DNA from: Anastrepha obliqua
Lineage: Eukaryota; Arthropoda; Insecta; Diptera; Tephritidae
NCBI RefSeq assembly: GCF_027943255.1
Contig: NC_072893.1
Location: 6,076,001 to 6,140,000, forward strand
Direction of reading: 5' to 3'
DNA: 64,000 nucleotides
Part shown: piece after piece, positions 1 through 11,328 of the stretch
How the letters are laid out: each line of letters begins with the position of its first letter
Position numbering within the stretch: position 1 is the first letter of the stretch
Made by a program: the position numbers and the translations under genes
Notes under the pieces: generated by a model
Told to the model about the DNA's origin: nothing
Database searches by the model: none
What the model saw: the letters and a program-made list of their open reading frames with translations, nothing else

Positions 1-1681
1 GTTATATGCTATTCTCATAAAAATATGTATACCACATACTAAAAAACAGTAGCAGTAACAGTTCTGAAATCGCCCAGGTCTAGGTCTAGTTTTTCAGTTA
101 GTTTAACTGAGGTGAATTTTGGAATTAAGTTTACAAACTAGTACAAAATGAGTGTATGAGTCGATAATTTAAATAGGCTGATATGGGTTTATTGCTAATA
201 TATTGACCGATGCACATTGCTATCACTATTTACTCAAGAGTCGCCTTGAGCATTATTCACTAATATATTAAGTCCGTTTATGAAGCAAATAATTTGTAAC
301 AATTAGTAACAATCAAGTTATACTATAGTGTTCGTATACCCAAATAACTTGCAAAGTAGGGGAAGTGAGAGAGAAAAATTATATTTTGAGGGGAAGTTGC
401 AAATTTTTACTGGATAAATTTTTGCTTGTAAGAATTTGCAAACACGAATTAATATTTCGAATTCAGTCAAAGTTCTAAATTTAAATAAAAATGGTGATTA
501 AAATGGAGAATGTAAGCAAATATATTTTAAAAAAATTTTTTAAAAATTTAAAAAAAAAATTTTAAATTTATAAAGTTTCTTTGAAGACAAATGTATGTAT
601 ATTAAATAGGAATCAGCCAATCATATATGTACTTCTGAACCACAGCCTCCAGTACGGCTGCTGAAGTTTCCGAAATACAAATCAAAATCATTCAAGGCAT
701 CTTTCGTGTTTTATGCTATACTTTTTGGCTATTAACTAATTTGGCAATAGGAAGCAAGGAAAATATGAAGAAAGCTGTGATTGCCACAACAATAGGTTTG
801 TTCATGTAAAAATTATCCAGTAACTTGCCAGTAACTTAATTTCTGAGAATTCGCTCTCAAAACGAACGTAAAACCAGTTTTAATTTGTAAGTTTTACGAA
901 AAGCTGATAAAATTGTTGGCAGAAAAATGAAAATAATGAAAATTTTTTTTCAGTTGATTTACATCGTATTAAATTAAAAAAAAAAAACAAAGTATGCGAA
1001 TAAAATGCAAAATAACGAGCTGCAGCATCAGATGATTTTATTTCAATAATCAGTAATTAATCAATAATTTGTTCCATTTCATCATCGTTACAAATTTTTT
1101 GCTTCATGAACAGAGCTACTACCAACATACATATAATCTAAGCGACGTCAGAACCTGATAGATGTTTTTGAACAATCAATGCCACACAGACATGCAGGCG
1201 CAATGCTGGGACGATGAAACGAACGTACAACTATGCAATCTAAACTAAATTACTCCAAATTTCAGACCGATTCCTTATCTTTGTGGGCTATAAAACAATT
1301 CATGAAGCAGAACGTACTTACATATGTGCATTGTAGATACATACATATATGCGCATATGTACGTAAAAGGTGAATACAAAGATAATAGACTACTGTATGC
1401 AAGAAACACCCTCGCTACTTGACATCAGAATACCATTAATTATTGCAGTATAGCATTGCAAATTAAAATTAGTTTGGCAATTCAGTAATTCAATTTAACG
1501 CATACCTTATAATGCCCAACAGTACGTTTTTGTACAAAACATAGACTTCTAATAGCTACTTTTATGTTTAACATCAACATTTAAAATATTTAATTGACCA
1601 ACTCAGAAATAATGTGTTTCTGTTTATTACCTTTTTATTTAAATTATTTCTTATTTATTTGCTTCATTTTTCATTTGTTCA
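1..1681. other. AT-rich intergenic DNA, nothing recognised
   Basis: No open frame, RNA gene or transposon end could be supported here. The stretch is A/T-rich with homopolymer runs. A short open patch on the + strand around 640-740 has no recognisable family resemblance and closes quickly. Confidence 0.5.
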
Positions 1682-2432
1682 GTTAATACGAATCAATGCG
1701 TCGTTGGAAAAAATCAGTGGCCTGAAATATGAAAACAAAGAAGCATGAGCATATTAATTTTTTTTTATCAAAGATATTTTTAAGTACGATTTTACCACCC
1801 ATGGGCAAATATAATGAATTGCAAACAAGCAAGGTGAGGGTTTATGGCATGGTTATATACATACAAGTTTCATTTTCATATGTACATATGTATATAATTA
1901 CTCACATATTCGATATTGCTGCTAATAACAATAACATTTGGAAAAAAATACCTGATAAAATTGTTTGTGCATATGCACTTATTTTTCATTATTTACAGAT
2001 ATTTACATACACGCATACGAATGCCACACACAGTCAGGGCAACCAGCAAATCAAACCCTAAAATTAAAACAAACAAGTCTGATCAGCTTTAAAAACGGTT
2101 CGCCTGGGCATCAATTTGTGTTGACAGTGGTCAGTAAACATGATGTGCTCGCATACAAATCCACACGTTCATCTTTACATAACTACATTTAGTACGATAC
2201 TGTGCACATTCAGGCATCAAGGTAAATTAATGATAAAATACACCATGTAGATGTTCCTTTGCAGATCCCAATGCTTCAAGAGAAACAACTTGCATGGGAA
2301 GCAGACAATTGAGTCCAACTGAATTAATCAATAAGACTGAAGCGCTTATATCGTCTACAGAATACATCACAAAATAAGCAATGCAGCTCCCCATAGGAGA
2401 CGCCAGTGGATGCTCGAGGAATACTATGTGCA
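1682..2432 (+). other. Gene-like patch with splice-like borders, unassigned
   Basis: Several exon-like pieces sit on the + strand: a segment after an acceptor-like CAG at about 1681, one ending at a GTGAGG donor near 1834, one after TTTACAG near 1999 that runs to a GTAAAT donor near 2221, and one from 2266 after TTTGCAG to a GTAAGT donor near 2432. Each has short open stretches, but no single frame joins them without a stop. The last piece is closed in all three frames. I do not recognise the product. It may be untranslated exons, the decayed end of a gene whose main part lies to the left, or chance. Confidence 0.25.
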
Positions 2433-3761
2433 CAACAAAAGTAAGTAAAAGGTGTAAAATCAAACATTTCGAGCACAATTATTACATCCACTATTTAAAT
2501 TGTGCTCAGTACAATACCTTTGTTAGATTGTGGTGCTTTAAGGATGCTCGTAGTCTTAGGCGTTTTTTCGCCCCCTCTGTCATTAAAGGATTACGAATGG
2601 TTCAACTCATATAAATACTAAAGTTTGTATGGAAAATTGTTAAAATATACTAAATGTAAAACTGTAATAGTCGACTAATTGCTAAGTGGGGCCAATTTAG
2701 CGATATCGTCCACTCCGTGCCTAACCAAACGTAAATACCACCAAAATATAATATATGTATATATGTAATGCACATAAATATAGCGTACATATGTATGCAC
2801 ATATTTACATTTTTATAAAACCAAAATAGTCTGAGAAATTTTCAAATGCTCACCAATGACTTTCGCAACTATGTAAAACACAATGCCAACAGCGGCTAGT
2901 ATAGCTAATACTATTTTTATTTAATTCAAAATTTTAAATGACATTCGAATAACCAATTTTGCAGGCACCTGTGTATATACATATGTATGTATGCACACAT
3001 TTATGATTTTGTCTATTGAAAAAAAAAAACAAAAACAAAAAACAAAAACAAATGTCCGTTGATTATATTTACAAAGCAGATATTTCGTTGATGGAAGTGC
3101 ATAATATCCACTATCTGTTAAGCAGACCTCAATGATTTTTGAAGCAAAATAATAACTGCCATAAAACTTATTATATTTAACATTGCTCGTTTGCATTAAA
3201 AATTCACAATACGAAAAACCTGCATGTAATTAAAGCAAACCTTAAAATCTCATTTTCGTCAATTTTCGGCACAACGGTATCTCTATATTATTTAATACAA
3301 CTTCCCAAAATTCTCTTAGCATTCGTTATGTGTGCACATGTAGTATGTAATATAATTCCCCAGCGCCAGAAATTGCCAAATTATTATTCCACTTATTCAC
3401 TTGTTCACTTCCCGTAATAATTATTGGCAATTTTATCCGGCCGTACACTTCCACAAACTAATCTGCCATAGAGCGTATTCTTTTCATTTGCTTTGTACAA
3501 TATTCATTCTATTTGTGCCTCTGTCATATGATTTACATATTTTGTTTACAGTGCATTTCTAGCTTTTCATTGCGATTTTTGTTTTGTTAACGTCATTTGG
3601 ACCTTTTAAAGACCAAACAAAAATGGCACTGGCAACTCTACACGATTGCCATTATTTACAAACTCGATTCTATTCCCTCTCCATTGGAGAGCGTTTGTAG
3701 TGTTATTTGTAATTTTTATTATTTTGCTTGCCGCATAATATTTACTTTTCTTGGTCAAAAC
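2433..3761. other. Intergenic region upstream of Sirt6
   Basis: No gene is recognised. It contains copies of the CATATGTATG-type palindrome (about 2790 and 2980) and an A/C-rich low-complexity run at about 3017-3052. The last few hundred bases should hold the Sirt6 promoter and 5' UTR, but no clear core promoter element can be picked out. Confidence 0.4.
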
Positions 3762-5045
3762 ATGAGCTGCAATTATGCAGACGGTTTGTCACCATATGAA
3801 AATAAAGGGATTTTAGGATTACCAGAGGTAAGCTTGGTTGTAGTTTTAAACGATTTGCTAAGCCTAAGCCCACATTTGTTGACATAGAGGTTCGATAGCG
3901 CTGAGACAGTGGAGAAGAAATGTGCCGAACTGGTAGACTGGATGTTGGCCGCACGGGGACGCATTGTGATACATACAGGCGCTGGCATAAGCACCAGTGC
4001 TGGTATACCTGATTTTCGGTAAGCAATGATTTCAATTGAGCATTTCTTCCATATACATATGTATGTGTATAACATTTACGTTTTCACAGGGGTCCGAAAG
4101 GTGTGTGGACACTGGAGCAGAAAGGTAAAAAACCCACCATAAATGTATCCTTCGATGAAGCAAAACCCACAAAAACACATATGGCATTGCGTGCTTTGGT
4201 AGAAGGAGGATTTGTGCGATACATTGTAAGTCAAAATATCGATGGACTGCATTTAAAGTCAGGTTTGTCACGTCATTACTTAGCCGAGCTGCACGGAAAT
4301 ATGTTCGTAGAGCAATGTAACAAGTGCAAACGACAATTCGTGCGGGTCAAAGCAGCAGAGACGGTGGGACAAAAGCCTTGTGGCGGTATGTGTCGTTCTG
4401 GTGAAAATGGAAAAGTGCGCGCATGTCGCGGCGGCTTGCTTTTAGACAATGTCCTTGACTGGGAGGCTGATCTACCAGAGCGAGATTTAGATATGGCTTT
4501 CTTGCATTCCAGGTAAAATTCTTAAGCACGTATTGTATGTATACACAATGCTCTATGATACCTATATATTGTAGTTTAGCGGATGTCAATATATCGATGG
4601 GCACCACTCTTCAAATCATACCAAGTGGCAATTTACCGCTGAAAAATAAGAAATTCGGAGGAAAGTTGATTGTTTGTAATCTGCAACCAACAAAACATGT
4701 ATTTATTTAATTTATTCTAATTAAATTTGAAAATACTGAAATTTCGTATTTTAGGACAAAAAAGCGGATTTAATTATATCAACCTATGTGGATGATGTAT
4801 TGGAAAAAGTATGTAAGCGGTTGGGCATTGAAATACCGGTTTATGATGCAACGGAGGACCCCACAAAAGTATCAACTGCCGAAAATTCCGATTGGACTAT
4901 CCCAGCGGCAGCGATTAAGAAGTTAGAGAAAGAATACAGTGATAAATTAAAGAACCTTAAAATGCAGCGAAAGTTGCTGAATATTAAAAGTGTTGCAAAA
5001 AAAGAAGAAGTGGTAGCAAATAAGAAGAGCAAACACGAAATATAA
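3762..5045 (+). CDS. Sirt6: NAD-dependent protein deacylase Sirt6
   Basis: Five exons (3762-3827, 3888-4018, 4090-4512, 4575-4698, 4755-5045) join in phase to 344 residues. This is a class IV sirtuin, a nuclear enzyme that removes acyl groups from histone lysines using NAD+. The NAD-binding HTGAGIS and GIPDFRGPKGVW motifs lie at the exon 2-3 junction. SQNIDGLH and the catalytic histidine in ELHGN follow in exon 3. The zinc site is read as CNKC plus later cysteines in CGGMC and ACRGG. GTTLQI-PSG and NLQPTKHDKKA are Sirt6 signatures. The start ATG gives the [14 protein letters not shown]-terminus typical of fly and human SIRT6. The C-terminal tail is lysine-rich, as expected for a nuclear protein. 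Introns are 60-72 bp, and nothing looks broken. Confidence 0.95.
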
Positions 5046-5325
5046 AAGCGTGCGGTCAACTTTGTTTTTGTTATCCATGCATACTCAGTTTTTCTTTTCT
5101 TCTCAGCGGACCGTAAAATATCCAAGTTCTAAATTTTCCAAAAAAAAATATAAAAAAGTAAATACTTATGCTCACTCTATGATGTTAATATGGATATCAA
5201 ACGCAAGAGAGCTATTAAAAAATGTTTTGTTTACTTTCTCAGTATCAATTATTTGTTATAAACGAAGTTTAAAAGTAAACAAAAACTATTTTTTAATAAT
5301 ATATCCTATTTCCTTTGATGCGCTT

Positions 5326-5455
5326 ATTAATATTCCAGACTGAGTATAAGTATGAAGACCATTTTTAAAATTTTCAAACATTTTTTTTTAATAGTTTTTT
5401 AATAAACGTCTTTCGTCGTTCGTTCATATTAATATTCCAGACTGAGTATAAGTAT
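5326..5455. repeat. Spaced direct duplication (28 bp identical, period 102 bp)
   Basis: The 28 bases at 5326-5353 recur identically at 5428-5455. Similarity continues weakly afterwards, suggesting an old local duplication in the Sirt6 3' flank. An AATAAA at 5401-5406 lies between the copies and could serve as a distal Sirt6 poly(A) signal. Confidence 0.6.
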
Positions 5456-5568
5456 TAAAACCATTTTTTGAAAATTTAGCCCATTAAAATTTTAAAGTCC
5501 TCAATTTAGCTGAGAAAATGAAAAACTGAATATACAGCCTTACTATACTCGTATAAGATATATGGTGC

Positions 5569-5665
5569 TGTTGTAGCAGCATAAACATTCCCCATACTTA
5601 CATACGGGGTATGCTGGATGCTGGTATGCCGGGTCGTTTCGGTAACGTAGAACCGCCTGTCGTCT
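5569..5665 (-). mobile_element. Short hairpin retroposon with (CAA)n tail, degraded copy
   Basis: On the - strand this ends in the tail CTACAACAG, preceded by a stem (GCAGCATAAACATTCCCC paired with CGGGGTATGCTG). It begins with the diagnostic ACAGGCGGTTCTACGTTACC head. It belongs to the family seen intact at 43182, 61331 and 63151. The middle is partly duplicated or scrambled, and no target-site duplication was found. Confidence 0.65.
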
Positions 5666-5697
5666 ATAGTTTCACGTGCTTATGCAATATTTATTTA

Positions 5698-5973
5698 GGC
5701 CGACGTAGCCGAATGGGGTGGGGCGCGACTACCATGCGGAAATGCAAGCATTCAAAACCCCGGGCACGAAACACCAAGTGATAGCAAAAGTTTTTTCCAA
5801 TAGCTGCTCAGTAGGCACTAGCAGAAACTACTCATAAAAAACATCTGCCGGTCGGAGGCGTCATAAAACTGTAAGTCCTTCAATTTGCAGAAAAATATAG
5901 ACATTCAACAAAAATATTTAGAGGGAGGAGTTCGATCAAGCACCCAAGAAAAGGGTGTAAGTGTTAATTATAT
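5698..5973 (+). mobile_element. tRNA-derived SINE, degraded copy
   Basis: It starts with a tRNA-like head containing a pol III A box (GTAGCCGAATGG). The body ends in the family terminus GGGTGTAAGTG followed by TTAATTATATA. Its order of blocks matches the copies at 26607, 50207 and 55916, but with many substitutions and a decayed B box. It is probably the oldest of the four. Confidence 0.75.
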
Positions 5974-7628
5974 ACTTTTGCTTTCCAACGGTGTAATCAT
6001 TAAATCAGTGCATTTAAAATTAACTATATTGCGATTCGCAATTAATTAAACTAATTACTTTTAAGTAAAACATATTTTTTCAGTATTCCACGGCGTAAAC
6101 TTCTTACCATTTTACATGCAACAAATGAAATTCTATAACACTCGACAATATTGTATTTACTATTTATGCAAATATTTTGAATATTTATTTTCCCTTTTTA
6201 TATAGATATATTATATTTATATGTGTTCTTCATTCAAACATTACATACGCATTTGTGGATTCTTTAAATAAACCACTTCAATCATTTAAAATTTTATTTG
6301 AATGTCTTTAATTCAATTTCTCGATTGATTTTGTGTATAAAAACCATAATACAATAAATGCTATGTAAAAAATAGTATATTATATATAAACACTCGAAAG
6401 TAAAATGTTACACTTATAATAAAAACATTATTTATAAAAAGAGATGTCGTTTGCGCAATTCTTATTTGTATACACACACATATACATATGTATGTCTTTA
6501 AGTGGTAGGTTGTGTGAACGAACGCTTTTTTTGTAGAGAACAAGTAGAAAAGTCGCTTAATTGTATATTTAGATTGTAGAATTTTGATAGCAATGGAGTA
6601 CATGATTTGATATTAGTCTCTTCGTTATCATTACTAACATTACCACAACTTGCAATTGCTTAAAAATAAATGTTACCAATAATTGAATGGGTTTTGTGTA
6701 GGCGATTATGCTTGCATGAGTGCGCGTTTGAAGCAAACTAATTATCCCAGCTTGTGTTTGGTGTTAGGAACCCGTCTTTTCCCCACTTTCATAGAATGGC
6801 ACCACAAGAGGTGTAACATTTCGCATAAAAATACCTACTACTCAAGCAATATTCCGTTATACAGTAAAATCTACTCGCACAACATAGTAAACATAGAGAC
6901 TGACTTATTGGCGCCATATTGTTTTCTCATCATTTAATTGCATATTTTCCGAATGTCGGCATTAACACTAAATGATTGAATAACTACTACGGATCTCATT
7001 AACAACTCTACAAACCGTGAATTCGACTACTTTATTCTAACTTATGATTATATACAAAACTTGCATATGTGGTTTCGTTTTCCAATTAAATTGGAAGAAT
7101 CCTAAGCCCTTCTACATATTAGAAATCTTAAACTATAATCGTTTTTTTTTCGATTATTTTCTTTATATGGTATTTATCTCTATGTTTATTGGTGTTTTAG
7201 TAAAGTTAAAATACTTGTCATATTCGCTTGACGCGTAAGTCAAATTAAGGTATCTATGGTTACAGCACCGTACCGTATGTACAGTTTTTTCGTAGAAATT
7301 ATTTCCGAAAATAATTAAATGCATTATTTGCGAACGTGTAATTGGAAAACCTTTGGTTTGGTCGTAAACGCAGTATTCTGGTTGTATTCAAGAGCTTTTT
7401 AATACAAGCAGTGGCAGTACTACGACAGATTTCCAAATCTACTGCAGTAAATACCATAACTTGCTGTTGCGGGAAACCGAAACCCAAATCTACGAGTCAA
7501 TCATGCAGCGCAGATAAAATACTGCATTTACGAACAAACCTCTTATGTTGAGATCAAATCGATGCAGGCCATTCAAACACTTCAGCAGTAAGTTTTCGAT
7601 AATCGACATTGGTTGACCAGCCAACCCT
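5974..7628. other. Intergenic DNA, no gene recognised
   Basis: AT-rich sequence with scattered short open frames of no family resemblance. A CATATGTATG palindrome lies near 6485. No transposon termini or RNA genes were seen. Confidence 0.45.
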
Positions 7629-7759
7629 TTTTGCGCGCCTAAAAATATACGTCGTCTGCAAAATATAATATGACGCAGTTAGGCTCAATATTACTAAATT
7701 CCTCGCAAAACTGGTAGGCTCAATATTACTAAATTCCTCGCAAAACTGGGCGCGCAAAA
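7629..7759. repeat. 35-bp tandem duplication inside a GC-rich inverted repeat
   Basis: A 35-bp unit occurs twice back to back and identically (7680-7714, 7715-7749). The pair is enclosed by TTTTGCGCGCC (7629-7639) and its reverse complement GGCGCGCAAAA (7749-7759), which gives an 11-bp inverted repeat around the block. There is no coding potential. It may be a small foldback insertion with an internal duplication. Confidence 0.6.
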
Positions 7760-7827
7760 TAGCGCACAAAACATTTTTTTCCCGATTTTTTCGAAGCTGA
7801 ATCGTTATTCACGTTTTTTTTTTGTAT

Positions 7828-8510
7828 CGGGTGTTTTTTTAACAGCTTGAGAACTTGAAATCATAATAAAAAACAGATATATTGATGCAATGATTTTTTT
7901 TTTTTATTATTATAATTTTTTTTTTATATAATATACGGCATGGGGCCGCTGCGGCTACGAGCTCGCTCCTATAATTTTCGTCTAGTTTCTCCAATTAATC
8001 TAATCGTATGATGTCAATGGTGGATTGAATGTTGTAATAAATCTATTGTGCGGTGTACTAGACAGGTTTAATTTACTGGGGCCGCAACCTTTGGACGGGA
8101 AAAACCCGCCGAATCATTCCGCTAACGTAGAGCCGGCTGCCATGAAAGTGTAATAAATCAATTGTTAAACGCGCTGTATGGCAAGTTGCGCCGTCTTCGT
8201 GCGCAGTCAAATGCCATTCATGTTTAGCTAACAAATTTTTTGGTAAGAAAAATTCAGTCAGCATGGCTCGATAGCGCTCGCCACTCACCAAAACGGCAGC
8301 AGCTCTTTTCTCATTTCGAAAGAAATAAGCACCGATGATGCCGCCAGTGCTCTATGAACGCGCGAAAAATTTTATTTTTTCAAAGTAAATTTTGACAAAC
8401 GATTTATGATAACTTGGCAAACCTTACTAAATACAGAAATATCAATAGTTTGCTATTCTCAGCTGTCAAATCGATAGTTCTTATGCAGCAAAAAAAAAAA
8501 ACACCCGTTA
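7828..8510 (-). mobile_element. Internally deleted DD41D mariner-like element
   Basis: The left terminus reads CGGGTGTTTTTTTAACAGC, and the right terminus is its inverted counterpart ending ACACCCG near 8507. Only a piece of transposase remains, on the - strand at about 8291-8073. It shows GERYRAMLTEFFLPK, the second catalytic-aspartate motif as DGATCHTAR, and TIDLL. This order is typical of the rosa-like DD41D branch of the IS630-Tc1-mariner superfamily. Full elements are about 1.3 kb, so roughly half is lost. It is not autonomous. Confidence 0.75.
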
Positions 8511-9559
8511 CTAGTAAAAATAAAAAATACGTTTCAAATAGTCTTGATTTAATAATCCAATATTAAATTTTATTAAAATAATCAAAGTGCGTTCGACGTG
8601 CGTGCACCCTCAGACTTTATTTGCAATGAAAAAATAATAATTTAAAATTTTTAACGAAATTCACACTTTTTGAAATAAATTAGTTTCTTTAATTTTAAGA
8701 AAATATATAATTCATCTAGTTTCATAATATTCTTATATTTAATAAATCTTTATTTAGAAAATCATTGCTCATTTTTTAGCTTTCATAGTTTTTTATATTA
8801 ATTTTTGTTTATAGTCTGCGTATGACGCTTAAATATTACTGTCCAACAAATTAGATTAGTAGGCCAACTATATGCTTCTAAACTACGAAAACACTATGCT
8901 AACATGTCTACAAAATGGAATTATTACTTTTTTCGTTTATTTTTTATGATAACACCCGGTTTCTGCGGATTTTATAAAATCTCTCGCGTTCGATTTATTT
9001 TCTTATTTTCAAGGTGGTTTGACATTTTCCCCTCTATCTGGGCGAATTGGGATGTGTGCGCTGCCTTTTTCATTTGTTTTAACTAATCTTCCCCTCGCTA
9101 ATCAAGAAGTGGGTAATCGAAAATTGATGAATTACAGTGTTCACATAGTTCATTTCTTAAAGAATATATGCAAGTATGTTTTTGTTGTATGTAAGTATGT
9201 ATTTAGATGATTGCTTATTCAATAATTTCTTTCAATATTACATAGGGTTCACAGTAAATTAAAACGTTCATTGTTGTTTTCCACTTTTTATTCGATACAT
9301 AGTATTGCATTCTGCGAGCAGGCATTATTATAAAATAAAACTATTGGCATATACAGTGAAGGACACAACTGCTCACGAATATAAGAAATTTGCATTCCCA
9401 TGTTATTTCATTCACATAACAACAACGGCAAGGTAATATTTTTCTAAACACACTTAAACTTTGCTAAAACGTGTGAATATTTCACTATTCATCATAATTA
9501 AGAGAAAGCTGCTTGGTCCAATGAAACTAGGATCAATTGAGTAGGATCAGATGGCGGCA
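8511..9559. other. Intergenic DNA, no gene recognised
   Basis: AT-rich and without supported features. Short open frames have no resemblance to known families. Confidence 0.45.
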
Positions 9560-9670
9560 TATGAAAATGAATTAATAAAGAAGTGGGTGTACAGGACCAC
9601 AACATATACCCAACGCTGAAATTTGGAAAAGGGACACTGGGGATGCTTTCGCAGAAATGAGAATAATCCC
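9560..9670 (+). mobile_element. Possible Tc1-like transposase relic
   Basis: With one frameshift the + strand gives PTLKFGKGT followed by WGCF. This is reminiscent of the PTVKHGGGS-MVWGCF block before the second catalytic residue of Tc1 transposases. Sequence on either side is too decayed to extend the match and no termini were seen, so this is weak. Confidence 0.3.
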
Positions 9671-11328
9671 AAGTCTACATACTTCAACGTGGCCAGGGAA
9701 ATATTGGAATAAGCCCGTTTTTATGCCGGATAATAGCCGAAATATACAGCGAAAATAACAAAAAAGTGTTTGTAGAAAATAATATTAGACAGCTCGAGTG
9801 TCTTTGAGCGATTTTAATAAGGCGATTTTTGCCGAAAGACCATTGATGACTATTTAATACAAATTTTTTAATTATGGGCGCGAGCCCTTTTGGCATGTCA
9901 AAGTTTACTCCCAAACATTTTTATTAGTTTTTTGTTGATGGTGTATGGACTTATTGGAGGCTTGTAACACAGCTGATATTTTTCTCATGTCCGGCCGGCA
10001 TTTATTTTGCATAGATGAGTGAAGGTGGATATTTAAATAAAAATAAAACAGTTTCCCATAAATATTTTCCTTCACAGCTTCGATATTGGCGGTAATTTAC
10101 GATTGAATATAACAAAGAGAAGAAGTTTGTTGGCTAGAATGTTGTACTTTTGCCAAAGCTGCCATAATTTCACATCGAACGTGATACTTTAAAAAATCGT
10201 GCAACACAGCGAGTCTGAATGAAACTCGAACAAGCTCTGTGCCAAAAAGGATCGAGGCAGGAGGAAAATATTGTGGCGGACTCAGCTCTTAAGACTTGTC
10301 CCTTGTGCACACTCTCCCACTTTTTTAATTTAGTCTTATGAATTAAATATGTTTATTTTTTTAACTTATTTATTGATTTTGCTAGTAAACTCATACACCT
10401 TTAAGTTTCTTTTTATGTATTCCATATGCGTTGGGACTAATAAAATATTTGCACATAAACAGAAATTTCTGTATTTTCGTGAACAGTTTTGCCTCTTAAC
10501 TAAATTAAATACTTTAAAAATGCTATGAAATGCCAAACATTCTGGTTGTATAGCAAAGATTTACGAGTTTATTATATTATCTATAGATGTATATAGAAAA
10601 AATGTACAAAATACAAATATAGAGCAGAAAGGCATTTATATTTCTTTATACCTATTATCCTCGCCATAAACTTAATATTTCGCAAATAAACTTTAAAAAG
10701 TAATGTGCGTGTGCCCATTGTTATGAATTATGTAAGTATTTATACATATGTATGTGGTAGACAAGATAATATTTAAAAGTTTATAAATTAAGAATGAAAT
10801 TAAACATAGTTGTAACCGGCAATATGCGCATAAAACTAAAACATATAGTAAATATATATAGACCCTCTCAAAGCTGTCGAAATTATTGCTCCCATGGCAG
10901 CGATAAAAAAGTGTTTCTTCCCTCATTTCGAAAATGGTGGTGTTTATTATGCACTGAATCTCATCACTAAAAAATATGTTTAAAAGAGTATTTTCTATTC
11001 TTTACCGCAACGACAACTTTAAAATGCTTAGCACAAATAAGGCCAAAAAGCACTTAAAAAATGTAGTCACACTTGCTCAACTAATTTAAAATGTTCATAT
11101 TAACGTTACATACTAAATAGTTTAATAAGAGATGGGTCACGAGAGGCGCACAGTCAGCATTCAGTATTCCACTATTCGACTATATGCTATTTATATGCAC
11201 TATATATGTTTATGTAGCAACGTAAAAGCAATTAATATCAGTGTATGTAAAATGCCTCAGAATCCCTACTGACAAAATAGCGTTTAAGTTACCCGCTGCT
11301 GCTTCAACCTCGGTCGACCTCCATTTGG
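9671..11328. other. Intergenic DNA and SINHCAF 3' flank
   Basis: No gene is recognised. On the - strand an AATAAA (plus-strand TTTATT at 10943-10948) lies about 380 bp downstream of the SINHCAF stop and is a reasonable poly(A) signal for it. A CATATGTATG palindrome is present near 10745. Confidence 0.4.
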
